Shown here piece by piece: positions 56,176 through 64,000 of a stretch of 64,000 nucleotides of DNA. Positions within the stretch are counted from its first letter, which is position 1. The number at the start of each line of letters is the position of its first letter. The translations under genes were made by a program, and so were the position numbers. The notes under the pieces are model-generated. The model searched no databases and was not told the origin of the DNA. It was given only the letters and a program-made list of their open reading frames with translations. Source of the stretch: Brevibacterium zhoupengii (lineage in GTDB: Bacteria > Actinomycetota > Actinomycetes > Actinomycetales > Brevibacteriaceae); the NCBI RefSeq assembly GCF_021117425.1, contig NZ_CP088298.1:1054001-1118000 (forward strand), in the 5' to 3' direction.

Positions 56176-57699
56176 ATGGCAGTCTACTCAGCACCCGGTA
56201 CCGAAGGTTCCCTCGTCACGTTCAAGTCACGCTACGAGAACTACATCGGAGGAGAGTGGGTGCCGCCGAAGAACGGCAACTACTTCGACAACATCACTCC
56301 CGTCACAGGTCAGGCCTTCACAGAGATTCCCAGCTCCACCTCCGACGACATCGAAACCGCCCTCGATGCAGCCTGGGCAGCAGCACCGGCCTGGGGAAAG
56401 ACCTCGGTGACCGAGCGCTCGAACATCCTGCTCAAGATCGCTGATCGCATGGAAGCCAACCTCGAGATGCTCGCAGTCGCAGAGACCTGGGACAACGGCA
56501 AAGGCATCCGCGAACCGTTGGCCGCCGACATTCCACTGGCCATCGACCACTTCCGCTATTTCGCCTCGGCGATCCGGGCCCAAGAGGGCGGGCTCTCCCA
56601 GATCGACGACGATACGGTCGCCTATCACTTCCACGAGCCACTCGGCGTTGTCGGGCAGATCATTCCGTGGAACTTCCCCATCCTCATGGCCACATGGAAG
56701 CTGGCACCCGCACTGGCGGCAGGCAACTGCGTCGTCCTCAAACCCGCAGAGCAGACCCCGGCATCGATCCTCATCCTCGCCGAGCTCGTCGGTGATCTGC
56801 TGCCAGCCGGTGTCCTCAACATCGTCAACGGCTTCGGCGTCGAGGCCGGCAAGCCCCTGGCGTCGAACAAGCGGATCAAGAAGATCGCATTCACCGGCGA
56901 GACGACCACCGGCCGCCTCATCATGCAGTACGCCTCGCAGAACATCATCCCGGTGACGCTGGAACTCGGCGGAAAATCACCGAACATCTTCTTCGAAGAC
57001 GTGCTCGCCGCAGACGACAGCTACCGTGACAAGGCGCTCGAGGGCTTCGCGATGTTCGCACTCAACCAGGGCGAGGTCTGCACCTGCCCATCGCGCGCTC
57101 TCGTCCAGGAATCGATCTTCGATGACTTCGTGGCCGCGGGCGTCGAACGCGTGCGAGCGGTCAAGCAGGGCAACCCGCTCGACACCGACACCCAGGTCGG
57201 CGCACAGGCCTCAAACGATCAGTACGAGAAGATCATGTCCTACCTCCAGATCGGCAAGGATGAAGGCGCCGAGGTGCTCATCGGTGGTGACAAGGCCGAA
57301 CTCGAAGGCGACCTCGCGGGCGGCTTCTACGTCCAGCCGACCATCTTCAAAGGTTCGAACAATATGCGGATCTTCCAGGAGGAGATCTTCGGCCCCGTCG
57401 TCGCCCTGACCTCGTTCAGCGACTACGATGACGCGATCAAAACCGCCAACGACACGCTCTACGGACTTGGTGCCGGCGTCTGGGCTCGGACTGGAAACAT
57501 CGCCTACCGTGCCGGACGTGACATCCAGGCCGGGCGTGTCTGGGTGAATAACTATCACGCCTACCCGGCACACGCCGCGTTCGGCGGATACAAATCATCG
57601 GGAATCGGCCGAGAGAACCACCTGATGATGCTCGACCACTACCAGCAGACGAAGAACCTGCTGGTCAGCTACTCGGAGAACGCGCAAGGATTTTTCTGA
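56176..57699 (+). CDS. Aldehyde dehydrogenase (AldA/ExaC-type)
   Basis: The 507-residue NAD(P)-dependent enzyme oxidises aldehydes, acetaldehyde being the usual substrate of this branch. It shows [55 protein letters not shown] (catalytic Glu), [16 protein letters not shown] (catalytic Cys in EVCTCPSR, diagnostic for the subfamily), [10 protein letters not shown] and the C-terminal [25 protein letters not shown] sits 4-9 nt before ATG 56176; 56134 is a weaker start. It is followed by DUF779 with a TGATG overlap, a common actinobacterial pair. Confidence 0.94.
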   Translation: MAVYSAPGTEGSLVTFKSRYENYIGGEWVPPKNGNYFDNITPVTGQAFTEIPSSTSDDIETALDAAWAAAPAWGKTSVTERSNILLKIADRMEANLEMLAVAETWDNGKGIREPLAADIPLAIDHFRYFASAIRAQEGGLSQIDDDTVAYHFHEPLGVVGQIIPWNFPILMATWKLAPALAAGNCVVLKPAEQTPASILILAELVGDLLPAGVLNIVNGFGVEAGKPLASNKRIKKIAFTGETTTGRLIMQYASQNIIPVTLELGGKSPNIFFEDVLAADDSYRDKALEGFAMFALNQGEVCTCPSRALVQESIFDDFVAAGVERVRAVKQGNPLDTDTQVGAQASNDQYEKIMSYLQIGKDEGAEVLIGGDKAELEGDLAGGFYVQPTIFKGSNNMRIFQEEIFGPVVALTSFSDYDDAIKTANDTLYGLGAGVWARTGNIAYRAGRDIQAGRVWVNNYHAYPAHAAFGGYKSSGIGRENHLMMLDHYQQTKNLLVSYSENAQGFF

Positions 57700-58118
57700 T
57701 GAGTGAATCTACACAGACCGCGGCGCTGGAATCGGCGCCGACCATCGACGGGGAGGAGAAGTCGAGGGTGGCCATGACACATGCCGCCGTCGACCTCCTC
57801 GGCGAACTGGTCGCCAAGCACGGCCAACTGATGTTCCATCAGTCGGGTGGCTGCTGCGACGGGTCCTCGCCGATGTGCTTCCCCGAAGGCGACTTCCTCA
57901 CCTCGGAGGCTGACGTCCTCCTCGGCCACTTCGAGCTGCCCGTCGATGACAGCGAGAAGTCAGGTCTCGACTTCTGGATGTCCGTCGAGCAGTTCGAGTA
58001 CTGGAAGCACACTCACCTCACGATCGATGTGGTTCCCGGACGAGGCAGCGGCTTCAGCGTCGAGTCACCGACAGGCAACCGCTTCATCATCCGCTCTACG
58101 CTCATGGACATCGGCTGA
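57699..58118 (+). CDS. DUF779 domain-containing protein
   Basis: A 139-residue protein with Cys-rich HQSGGCCDGSSPMCFPEGDF, DFWMSVEQFEYWKHTHLTIDVVPGRGSGFSVESPTGNRFIIRS. The Cys/His cluster suggests metal or redox binding. Its usual neighbour is the AldA/ExaC-type aldehyde dehydrogenase, as here (one-base overlap), so it probably assists or regulates that enzyme; the mechanism is unknown to me. Confidence 0.88.
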   Translation: MSESTQTAALESAPTIDGEEKSRVAMTHAAVDLLGELVAKHGQLMFHQSGGCCDGSSPMCFPEGDFLTSEADVLLGHFELPVDDSEKSGLDFWMSVEQFEYWKHTHLTIDVVPGRGSGFSVESPTGNRFIIRSTLMDIG

Positions 58119-58125
58119 GATACCG

Positions 58126-58725
58126 CTAATTCTCGCCGAGGTGGCGCTTCGGTGCCGCACGGATGTGGGCTCTCTCACCCTGCTTGCCGACGAGGCTGAG
58201 GAACTCGACGGGTCCCGCACTGGTGGCGCCGAACCAGTGCGGGGTGCGGGTGTCGAACTCGGCGGCCTCGCCGGGTTCCATGATGAGATCGTGCTCGCCG
58301 AGGACGAGGCGAAGGTTGCCGTTGAGGACGAAGACCCAGTCGTAGCCCTCATGGCTGCGCAGCTCGGGTTCGGCGTCGTCGTTCCCGACGGGAAGCACGA
58401 ATTTATAGGCCTGAATGCCTCCTGCGCGACGTGTCAGCGGCAGAATCGTCCGGTCGTCGCGAGTGGGCAGTGGCCGCAGATTGATGCGCGGGTCCCCGGT
58501 CGGGGGCGCATCGACGAGTTCGTCGAGAGTGGCCCCGAAAGCCCGCGCCAAGGGCAGGAGCTGTTCGAGACTGGGACGGCGGTGACCGGCTTCGAGGCGC
58601 GAGAGCGTGCTGATCGAGATGCCGGTCTCTGCGGAGAGGTCGGTGAGCGTGATGTCGCGGCGTTGCCGCAGTTGCTTCAGCCGTGGTCCAACGGCGTCGA
58701 GAGTGCGGTCCATGAGTTCATCCAT
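58126..58725 (-). CDS. XRE family regulator with C-terminal cupin domain
   Basis: The 199-residue protein joins an XRE helix-turn-helix (residues 12-70: RLKQLRQRRDITLTDLSAETGISISTLSRLEAGHRRPSLEQLLPLARAFG) to a cupin (about 105-190: SHEGYDWVFVLNGNLRLVLGEHDLIMEPGEAAEFDTRTPHWFGAT). ATG 58725 gives the normal N-terminus; the frame extends to 58878 but that part is intergenic or antisense. It is divergent from the flavoprotein-methyltransferase pair and probably controls it. Confidence 0.9.
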   Translation of the reverse strand: MDELMDRTLDAVGPRLKQLRQRRDITLTDLSAETGISISTLSRLEAGHRRPSLEQLLPLARAFGATLDELVDAPPTGDPRINLRPLPTRDDRTILPLTRRAGGIQAYKFVLPVGNDDAEPELRSHEGYDWVFVLNGNLRLVLGEHDLIMEPGEAAEFDTRTPHWFGATSAGPVEFLSLVGKQGERAHIRAAPKRHLGEN

Positions 58726-58838
58726 ACCCCTCAGTTTGCCATTCGGCAAAACCATTTGCAATACCGCCGGGTTGCCGTCACCATCGAAGTATTGGAACGC
58801 AGTGAAGGCAGTTCCTGATTCTTTGGGAGGACACGAAC

Positions 58839-59822
58839 ATGGCAGGAAATATGGACATGGCAGAGAAGGCGAGCGCACTGCGAGAAGTCGTGATCGTGGG
58901 CGCCGGAGCGGCCGGACTCAGTGCGGGCCTGACATTGGCCCGCGCTCGCCGGACCGTGACCGTCATCGATGCGGGTCAACCACGCAACGCACCCGCGGAC
59001 GGAGTGCATGGACTGCTGGGGCACGAGGGCATCAGCCCTCAGGAGCTGCTGGAGCGAGGACGTGAAGAAGTGCGTGGCTACGGCGGGGAGCTCATCGACG
59101 ATGAAGTCGTCGAGGTCAGCGGCGCTGAGGACGGCTTCACGATCACCCTGCGCAGCGGGAGCGTGATTGCAGGCAGGCGTCTGCTCGTTGCGACAGGTCT
59201 GGTCGACGAGCTGCCTGAGATCCCGGGCGTGCGCGAGCAGTGGGGTCACGGCGTGCTCCATTGCCCGTACTGCCATGGGTGGGAAGTTCGGGACAGCCGC
59301 ATCGGTGTTCTCGTCACCACCCCGATGGCTGTCCACAAAGCATTCCTGTTCCGTCAGTGGAGTACTCAGGTGACGCTCTTCGTCGGCGACCACCAGCTCA
59401 CCGAGGACGAACGTGTCAAGCTGCAGGCACTCGACATTCCCGTGGTCGACGGCGGTATCGAGAGTCTCGAGATCACCGACGACACGCTCACGGGTGTGCG
59501 TCTGGGCGACGGCCAGGTCGTTGCCGTCGATGCAGCGGTCGTTGCCACACCGATGGTCGCGCGGTCTGAACTTTTCGCAGGCATCGGGCTTGAGCCCACC
59601 GCTCATCCAGCGGGAGCATTCATCGAAACTGAGCTCTTCGGACAGACCGCTGTCCCTGGTGTCTGGGTTGCCGGCAATGCCACAGACATCGGAGCTCAGG
59701 TCAGCGGAGCCGCAGCAGCCGGTGCGCTCGCCGCTCAGCACATCAACACCGATCTCATCTTCAAAGACCTCGACCAGGCAGTGGCCGAGCTGGGCAACAA
59801 GCAAGCAGATAAGGCGAGCTGA
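58839..59822 (+). CDS. Thioredoxin reductase-like FAD/NAD(P)-dependent oxidoreductase
   Basis: The 327-residue flavoprotein has the N-terminal FAD motif VVIVGAGAAGLSAGLTLARARRTVTVIDAG, GVHGLLGHEGISPQELLERGREE, LLVATGLVDELPEIPGV, a CxxC pair in HCPYCHGWEVRD near 144, a degenerate NAD motif (IGVLVTTPMAVHKA), and PGVWVAGNATDIGAQVSGAAAAGALAA. It belongs to the TrxB-like group found beside XRE-cupin regulators and methyltransferases. Its electron acceptor is unknown. GGGAGG precedes ATG 58839; the stop overlaps the next gene. Confidence 0.88.
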   Translation: MAGNMDMAEKASALREVVIVGAGAAGLSAGLTLARARRTVTVIDAGQPRNAPADGVHGLLGHEGISPQELLERGREEVRGYGGELIDDEVVEVSGAEDGFTITLRSGSVIAGRRLLVATGLVDELPEIPGVREQWGHGVLHCPYCHGWEVRDSRIGVLVTTPMAVHKAFLFRQWSTQVTLFVGDHQLTEDERVKLQALDIPVVDGGIESLEITDDTLTGVRLGDGQVVAVDAAVVATPMVARSELFAGIGLEPTAHPAGAFIETELFGQTAVPGVWVAGNATDIGAQVSGAAAAGALAAQHINTDLIFKDLDQAVAELGNKQADKAS

Positions 59823-60445
59823 TGACACACTCATTCGACAAGCACTACTGGGACGAGACCTGGAGCGGTGAGCGGGCCCCCGCGATGAGCTCAGGCGATC
59901 CGAACCCGCACCTGATCAACGAGGTCGGGAGCATCGCCGCCGGGACCGCACTCGACGCGGGCTGCGGCGCCGGGGCAGAAGCGATCTGGCTGGCAACTCA
60001 AGGCTGGGAAGTCACCGGTGTCGATGTCGCGGACGCGGCACTTGGCTACGCGAAGGACCGCGCTGCGGCCGCTGGAGTCAGCGACCGCGTGCGTTGGGTG
60101 CAGGCTGATCTCTCAACGTGGGAGCCAGACACGCGGTATGACCTGGTCACCACCCACTATGCGCACCCGGCAATGGGGCAGCTGGACTTCTACGAGCGCA
60201 TCGCGTCCTGGGTGGCCCCGGGCGGAATGCTGATCATCGTCGGCCACCTCCACCACCACAGACACGACAGTGACACGCATCCGCCGGCCGCAGCCTCGGC
60301 GACTGCTGCCACGATCACAGATCGTCTCGACTCTGCGATCTGGGAGGTCATCACGGCCGAGGAAGCACATCGCTCCGTCATCGGTCCCGGAGGTCATCCC
60401 AACACCATCGACGACGTCGTGGTCAGGGCCGCCCGCCAACCCTGA
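59822..60445 (+). CDS. Class I SAM-dependent methyltransferase
   Basis: A 207-residue methyltransferase: FDKHYWDETWSG at the start, ALDAGCGAGAEAIWLATQGWEVTGVDVADAAL (SAM motif I and acidic loop), RVRWVQADLSTWEP (motif II), YDLVTTHYAHP and WVAPGGMLIIVGHLHHHRHDSDTHPP. It resembles TehB/thiopurine S-methyltransferase-like proteins, so a thiol, selenium, tellurium or small-molecule acceptor is possible. It is translationally coupled to the flavoprotein (shared A of TGATG). Confidence 0.87.
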   Translation: MTHSFDKHYWDETWSGERAPAMSSGDPNPHLINEVGSIAAGTALDAGCGAGAEAIWLATQGWEVTGVDVADAALGYAKDRAAAAGVSDRVRWVQADLSTWEPDTRYDLVTTHYAHPAMGQLDFYERIASWVAPGGMLIIVGHLHHHRHDSDTHPPAAASATAATITDRLDSAIWEVITAEEAHRSVIGPGGHPNTIDDVVVRAARQP

Positions 60446-60451
60446 CCCACG

Positions 60452-61795
60452 TCACTTTCCGGGTGCCAGCACCTCAGGTTCGCCGAGGGAGAGCATGAGG
60501 CGGTTGGCCCAGTTGAAGAAGGCCGCGCAGCCCAGCACGTCGATGATGTCGCCATCGTCGAGGCCGGCCGCGCGCAGTGCGTTGACATGTTCAGGACCGA
60601 ATGCCTGCGGGGTCAGTGTGAGAGCCGCGGAGGCGTCGACGACAGCGTCCCAGACAGCGTCGCCGAGGTTCGACGGCGTTTCGATGCCCGTGTCGAGCAG
60701 CGACTGCACCAGATCTCGGCGACCCGACTCCTCCGTGGCCCGATCCGAGTGGATAGAGGCGCAGAACAGGCACCCGTTGAGACGAGAGGCCACGGTCGCG
60801 GCCAGCTCACGCTCGGCCCGGCCGAGCCCGTCGGTGATGTTGAAGAAGATGTCGAGGTCGGTCAGCGTCCGTGCGCGCAGGGCCGCCGGATCCCTGGCCA
60901 GAAGCCGGAAGTAGGGGTTCTTCGCCCGCCCCGCTTCGATGAGTGCCTCGCGCTGGACATCGGACAGGTCCGCCTCGGCGACAGGGGAGATCCAGGGCAC
61001 CCAGCTCAGCCCGGACTGCTGGAACAGCTTCGGACGACTGAGTCCGGGGTAGGTGCTGACGCGCTCGCCGATTCGGGCCAGAGCCTCGCTGCCTTTGGAT
61101 GAGGCAGCAGATTCCCTCGCCGAGGTGGTCCCGCCGTCATCGTCGACCGCTTCCGGTGGATCGTCGGCGACCGGGGGCTGCGCGGCGGCTGGAGCGTGGA
61201 CCAGGGCAGTCAGTCCGGTGCTGATGCGGATTTGGAAGTTGAGGAATGACACGAGCTGCGCGAGCGTGACGATCGAGTCTTCGTCCCAGCCCGCGTCGAG
61301 GAGCAGCGCCATGTGTTCGGGACGTGAGTCGCGGGGATGCAGAACCAGGAGCTGGGTGAAATCGAGACCGGCGGCCAGCTGTGCGCCCAGCACCTGGCTC
61401 GACTTCTTCTCCACGCTCAGCCAGGGCCCCGGGACGTTCTCCGCGGCCAGGGCAGGTGATTCGTAGGTTCCGTAGGGCCCGCGCACAATCGAGCGGGAGT
61501 CGAGTTCGAGCAGCACCTCATCGAGGAGTTCGGCGATCTCCCAGGAGGCGACTTCGTCTTCGTCCCGGAGGAGGTCACGGTAGAACTCCTCGGCAGCGGG
61601 TGCCCCCAGGAGACCGGCGGTGAAGGCGGCGACGGCATAGCGGTCACGGTGGGAGAACCCACCGGTCTCATCTGGTTCGAGCAGCGCTTCGAAGCTGAGC
61701 TGGGCGTTGTCCTTAGCCTGTGCACGGTGATCACGCAGCTTGTCGAGGGGGTCCTGTGCAGCGATTCCGGCGAGGGTGTTGATGATGTCGGTCAT
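60452..61795 (-). CDS. CMD/alkylhydroperoxidase-domain fusion protein (Avi_7170/Avi_7169-like)
   Basis: The 447-residue protein has an N-terminal CMD-type helical domain (residues 1-205: INTLAGIAAQDPLDKLRDHRAQAKDN, GFSHRDRYAVAAFTAGL), an Ala/Asp-rich linker (205-245) and a C-terminal AhpD-type domain with NGCLFCASIHSDRA (CxxC near 345) and ALTLTPQAFGPEHVNALRAAGLDDGDIIDVLGCAAFFNWANRLM. The two halves recall the CMD_Avi_7170 and perox_Avi_7169 families, here in one chain. These accompany a luciferase-like monooxygenase and peptide-type ABC transporter, as they do here. The substrate is unknown. Confidence 0.82.
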   Translation of the reverse strand: MTDIINTLAGIAAQDPLDKLRDHRAQAKDNAQLSFEALLEPDETGGFSHRDRYAVAAFTAGLLGAPAAEEFYRDLLRDEDEVASWEIAELLDEVLLELDSRSIVRGPYGTYESPALAAENVPGPWLSVEKKSSQVLGAQLAAGLDFTQLLVLHPRDSRPEHMALLLDAGWDEDSIVTLAQLVSFLNFQIRISTGLTALVHAPAAAQPPVADDPPEAVDDDGGTTSARESAASSKGSEALARIGERVSTYPGLSRPKLFQQSGLSWVPWISPVAEADLSDVQREALIEAGRAKNPYFRLLARDPAALRARTLTDLDIFFNITDGLGRAERELAATVASRLNGCLFCASIHSDRATEESGRRDLVQSLLDTGIETPSNLGDAVWDAVVDASAALTLTPQAFGPEHVNALRAAGLDDGDIIDVLGCAAFFNWANRLMLSLGEPEVLAPGK

Positions 61796-61796
61796 G

Positions 61797-62822
61797 TCAG
61801 GCCGCCTGTTCCGTCGTCAGCGTCAGTCCTAGGGCCGGTGCCACCTCGGTGGCGAGGAGTTCGATGGACCGCAGCGTCGTCTCATTCGTCGCCGGCACCG
61901 AGTGTACCTGGAAGCTGACGTCGGTGGCCCGGTTCAGCACACGGTCTGTCGCCAGGCGTTCGATGACCTGTTCGGGGGTGCCGAGGTAGGTGTCGGTGGC
62001 GATGAGCAGCTCGTCGAGGCTCAGCCCCGAGGTGTCATAGCCGACGAGGCGATCGGCCTCGGCCCGCAGCGCCGGTTCGGTCAGGGCGCGGAGTTCGGGC
62101 AACGCTGCGGCATCGGCGACGACGGCGGTGCGCGAGGCCAGGATACGCGGATCAACGCCGGCCGGAAGGTTCGACAGGTAGGTGTCGATGACCGGCAGCT
62201 GCACCTCGTCGAGGGGTGCTTCGGGCTTGTCCTGGGGGCGGGGCTGGGTGCGCGAGAGCATGAGGCCATCGCTGGCGGCACCGGCAGCTCCGGACCCGCC
62301 GGAGGAGAAGGTGGCCTGCCAGAGTCGCCCGGAGAGCCGGGTCGGTTCCGGATAGAGCGCATGGCCGGTCTCCAGAGACTGACCGGCCAGCAGAGTCTTC
62401 AGCGATGCGAGGTTGTCGGCGAAGACCTCACGGCGTTGCTCGAAGCTGGTGTCGAAGGCGGGAAAGGACTTCGGGTTTCCGCCTGAGCCGAGGCCGATCT
62501 CCAGGCGTCCCCCGGAGAGCACGTCGGTGACCGCAGCGTCCTCGGCCACGCGCACACCGTTCTCCATGGGCAGGGTGATGATCGCCGTGCCCAAGCGGAT
62601 CCGCGAGGTCTGGGCTGCCGCATGGGCGAGGAACACGAGCGGGGAGGGAAGGCCGCCCTCGGTCGCCGAGAAGTGATGCTGGGCTACCCACGCGGAGTCG
62701 AAGCCGTGGGCCTCGGCCGCCTGGATCTGTTCGAGTGCGAACCGGTAGCGCTGAGCTGCCGGGGCGTCCTCGAGCAGGCGGGTGAAGAATCCGAGCCGGG
62801 GTCCGGTGGAACTGTTCGTCAT
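61797..62822 (-). CDS. FMN-dependent luciferase-like monooxygenase (KPN_01858 family)
   Basis: The 341-residue TIM-barrel flavin monooxygenase begins GPRLGFFTRLLEDAPAAQRYRFALEQIQAAEAHGFDSAWVAQHHF, then SPLVFLAHAAAQTSRIRLGTAIITLPMENGVRVAEDAAVTDVLSGGRLEIGLGSGGNP, as in bacterial luciferase-like enzymes. The middle segment QATFSSGGSGAAGAASDGLMLSRTQPRPQ fits the KPN_01858 group. It needs reduced FMN from a separate reductase. It lies 1 nt upstream of the CMD gene and downstream of the ABC ATPase, all on one strand, so they form an operon. Confidence 0.85.
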   Translation of the reverse strand: MTNSSTGPRLGFFTRLLEDAPAAQRYRFALEQIQAAEAHGFDSAWVAQHHFSATEGGLPSPLVFLAHAAAQTSRIRLGTAIITLPMENGVRVAEDAAVTDVLSGGRLEIGLGSGGNPKSFPAFDTSFEQRREVFADNLASLKTLLAGQSLETGHALYPEPTRLSGRLWQATFSSGGSGAAGAASDGLMLSRTQPRPQDKPEAPLDEVQLPVIDTYLSNLPAGVDPRILASRTAVVADAAALPELRALTEPALRAEADRLVGYDTSGLSLDELLIATDTYLGTPEQVIERLATDRVLNRATDVSFQVHSVPATNETTLRSIELLATEVAPALGLTLTTEQAA

Positions 62823-62832
62823 CGTGTCAGTC

Positions 62833-64000
62833 TCAACTTTCTGCTGCGGTGAGCAATGTCGGGATCGAAGCGGCGCTGTTCCCGTCGCCGTGGAGCATCA
62901 CGGGCCGGGGGATCGCATCGAGGAGAGTGCGCGTGTACTGAGTCTGCGGGCGAGCGAAGAGGTCCTCCGTCGGTCCGTTCTCCACCAGACGTCCCTGCGA
63001 CATCACCGACACGGTATCAGCGATCTGTCGAACGACGGCGAGATCGTGGGAGATGAAGACATAGGTCAGTCCCAGGTCAGATTGGAGATCGTCGAGGAGG
63101 TCAAGGATCTGAGCCTGAACGGTGACGTCGAGGGCCGAGACGGCCTCATCGAAGACGACGAGCTCGGGGCCGGCGATGAGGGCCCGTGCGATCGCCACCC
63201 GCTGCAGCTGACCGCCGGAGAGCTCGGCCGGTCGGCGCTCGCCGAACTCTTCCGGCAGAGCTACCCTCTCCAGGGCGTCGGTGGCGAGAGTCGGTCGCGA
63301 AGTCCGTGAACCGATGCGGAAGTTGCGCAGCGGTTCGGTCAGTATCTGGCCGATGGTGTGCTTCGGATCCAGCGCCGAGTACGGGTTCTGGTGCACGAGC
63401 TGGACCGTGCGGCGGAAGTCGCGCAGGCGGCCACGCTCGGCACGACCGCGTGCAGAGACTTCGGTGTCGAAATCGCCGACGCGGATGCGACCCGACTGTG
63501 GGGTGAGGAACCCGGCCAGGGCCTTGCCCGTCGTCGTCTTCCCTGAACCGGATTCTCCCACGATGCCGTGGGTGGTGCCGCGTTCGACGTGCAGTGTGAC
63601 GTCTTCGATGCCGATGACCTGATCATCGTTGCGGGCATAGACCTGGGTCAGGCCCTCGACCGAGACGAACGGGGCCTGCGCCTCGGCGAGTGCGGCGGTG
63701 GATATGGTCCGGTGGTGGGGCGTCGTCTTCAGCGCCGGGGCGTCGGCAAGGAGCCGCGAGGTGTAGTCGGTGGCTGGACGGGAGAAGATCTGAGCCGCAG
63801 GCCCGGCCTCGACGACGCGTCCGGACTGCATGACGACGACCTCATCAGCGCGCTCACCGGCGACGGCGAGGTCGTGGGTGATGAAGAGGACGCCCATCTC
63901 GGTCTCTGCGCGCAGCTCATCGAGGAGGTCGAGGACCTGCTTCTGCACGGTCACGTCGAGGGCCGAGGTCGGCTCGTCGGCGATGAGCAGACGTGGGCGC
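62833..64000 (-). CDS. Dipeptide/oligopeptide-type ABC transporter, fused ATP-binding subunits, partial
   Basis: The 5' end lies beyond the window; 388 residues are visible. The first nucleotide-binding domain is seen from its Walker B (LLIADEPTSALDVTVQ) through THDLAVAGERADEVVVM. The second is complete: Walker A GESGSGKTTTGKAL, Q-loop VQLVHQNPYSALDPKHTIGQIL, signature LSGGQLQRVAIARAL, Walker B LVVFDEAVSALDVTVQ (Glu followed by Ala where Pro is usual), and ISHDLAVVRQ. This is the DppD-DppF type fused in one chain. It should energise import of the substrate handled by the downstream monooxygenase. Confidence 0.92.
   Translation of the reverse strand, partial: RPRLLIADEPTSALDVTVQKQVLDLLDELRAETEMGVLFITHDLAVAGERADEVVVMQSGRVVEAGPAAQIFSRPATDYTSRLLADAPALKTTPHHRTISTAALAEAQAPFVSVEGLTQVYARNDDQVIGIEDVTLHVERGTTHGIVGESGSGKTTTGKALAGFLTPQSGRIRVGDFDTEVSARGRAERGRLRDFRRTVQLVHQNPYSALDPKHTIGQILTEPLRNFRIGSRTSRPTLATDALERVALPEEFGERRPAELSGGQLQRVAIARALIAGPELVVFDEAVSALDVTVQAQILDLLDDLQSDLGLTYVFISHDLAVVRQIADTVSVMSQGRLVENGPTEDLFARPQTQYTRTLLDAIPRPVMLHGDGNSAASIPTLLTAAES

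Overview
The window is 64 kb of high-GC, gene-dense chromosome with strong G/C bias at third codon positions, GTG/TTG starts alongside ATG, many 4-nt ATGA start-stop overlaps and several apparently leaderless promoters (TANNNT 6-7 nt before the start codon). Together with a homodimeric AceE, XdhABC, AzgA-type permease, a MarP-like protease and an LPXTG surface protein, this points to an actinobacterium. A Brevibacterium-like member of the Micrococcales is my best guess, but the genus is inference. No phage, insertion sequence, CRISPR array or rRNA was seen. There is one tRNA, tRNA-Ser(CGA).

Layout. 1-1349: end of a homoprotocatechuate (4-hydroxyphenylacetate) catabolic operon (hpaH, hpaI). 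1434-12666: surface protein, PrsW and MarP-like membrane proteases, a membrane endonuclease/phosphatase, regulators, upp, tadA with its partner gene, and a TetR regulator divergent from a serine hydrolase. 12756-40766: a long purine catabolic region. It holds two NCS2 permeases, xdhABC, guanine deaminase, hyi-glxR-gcl, allantoinase, glycerate kinase, uraD-uraH-uricase, aceE, an IclR (AllR-like) regulator, malic enzyme, a DUF6986 lyase and ureidoglycine aminohydrolase. 40878-51749: mqo, hisC, a GlcD-type oxidase, mmuM, tgt with a queuosine-precursor transporter, an M3 peptidase fused to a YbaK domain, and an AI-2E family transporter. 51753-60445: small genes (two acetyltransferases, aquaporin, M23-like protein, SRPBCC protein, kinase-like gene), aldehyde dehydrogenase plus DUF779, and a cupin regulator with a flavoprotein-methyltransferase pair. 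60452-64000: an alkylhydroperoxidase-domain protein, luciferase-like monooxygenase and peptide-type ABC ATPase.

How the genes work together. The purine region encodes guanine to xanthine to urate to 5-hydroxyisourate to OHCU to allantoin to allantoate, then ureidoglycine to ureidoglycolate, and glyoxylate to tartronate semialdehyde to glycerate to phosphoglycerate. Allantoate amidohydrolase and a ureidoglycolate-cleaving enzyme are not in the window. Malic enzyme, AceE and the citrate-lyase/malate-synthase-like DUF6986 protein could additionally form a glyoxylate-oxidising dicarboxylic acid cycle. A 25-bp composite motif (GGAA-N6-TTCC-N7-GRAA, with variants) lies upstream of six transcription units of this region, including the IclR regulator itself, and is the probable operator of the regulon.

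Most unusual items: (1) that shared composite operator; (2) a DUF559/AbiEi-like nuclease gene bracketed by two copies of a 64-bp palindrome; (3) a kinase-like gene lacking its catalytic loop and DFG segment, bracketed by a 34-bp direct repeat copied from the end of the neighbouring gene; (4) the DUF6986-malic enzyme-AceE grouping; (5) the M3 peptidase-YbaK fusion; (6) the uncharacterised KPN_01858-type monooxygenase/hydroperoxidase/transporter set.
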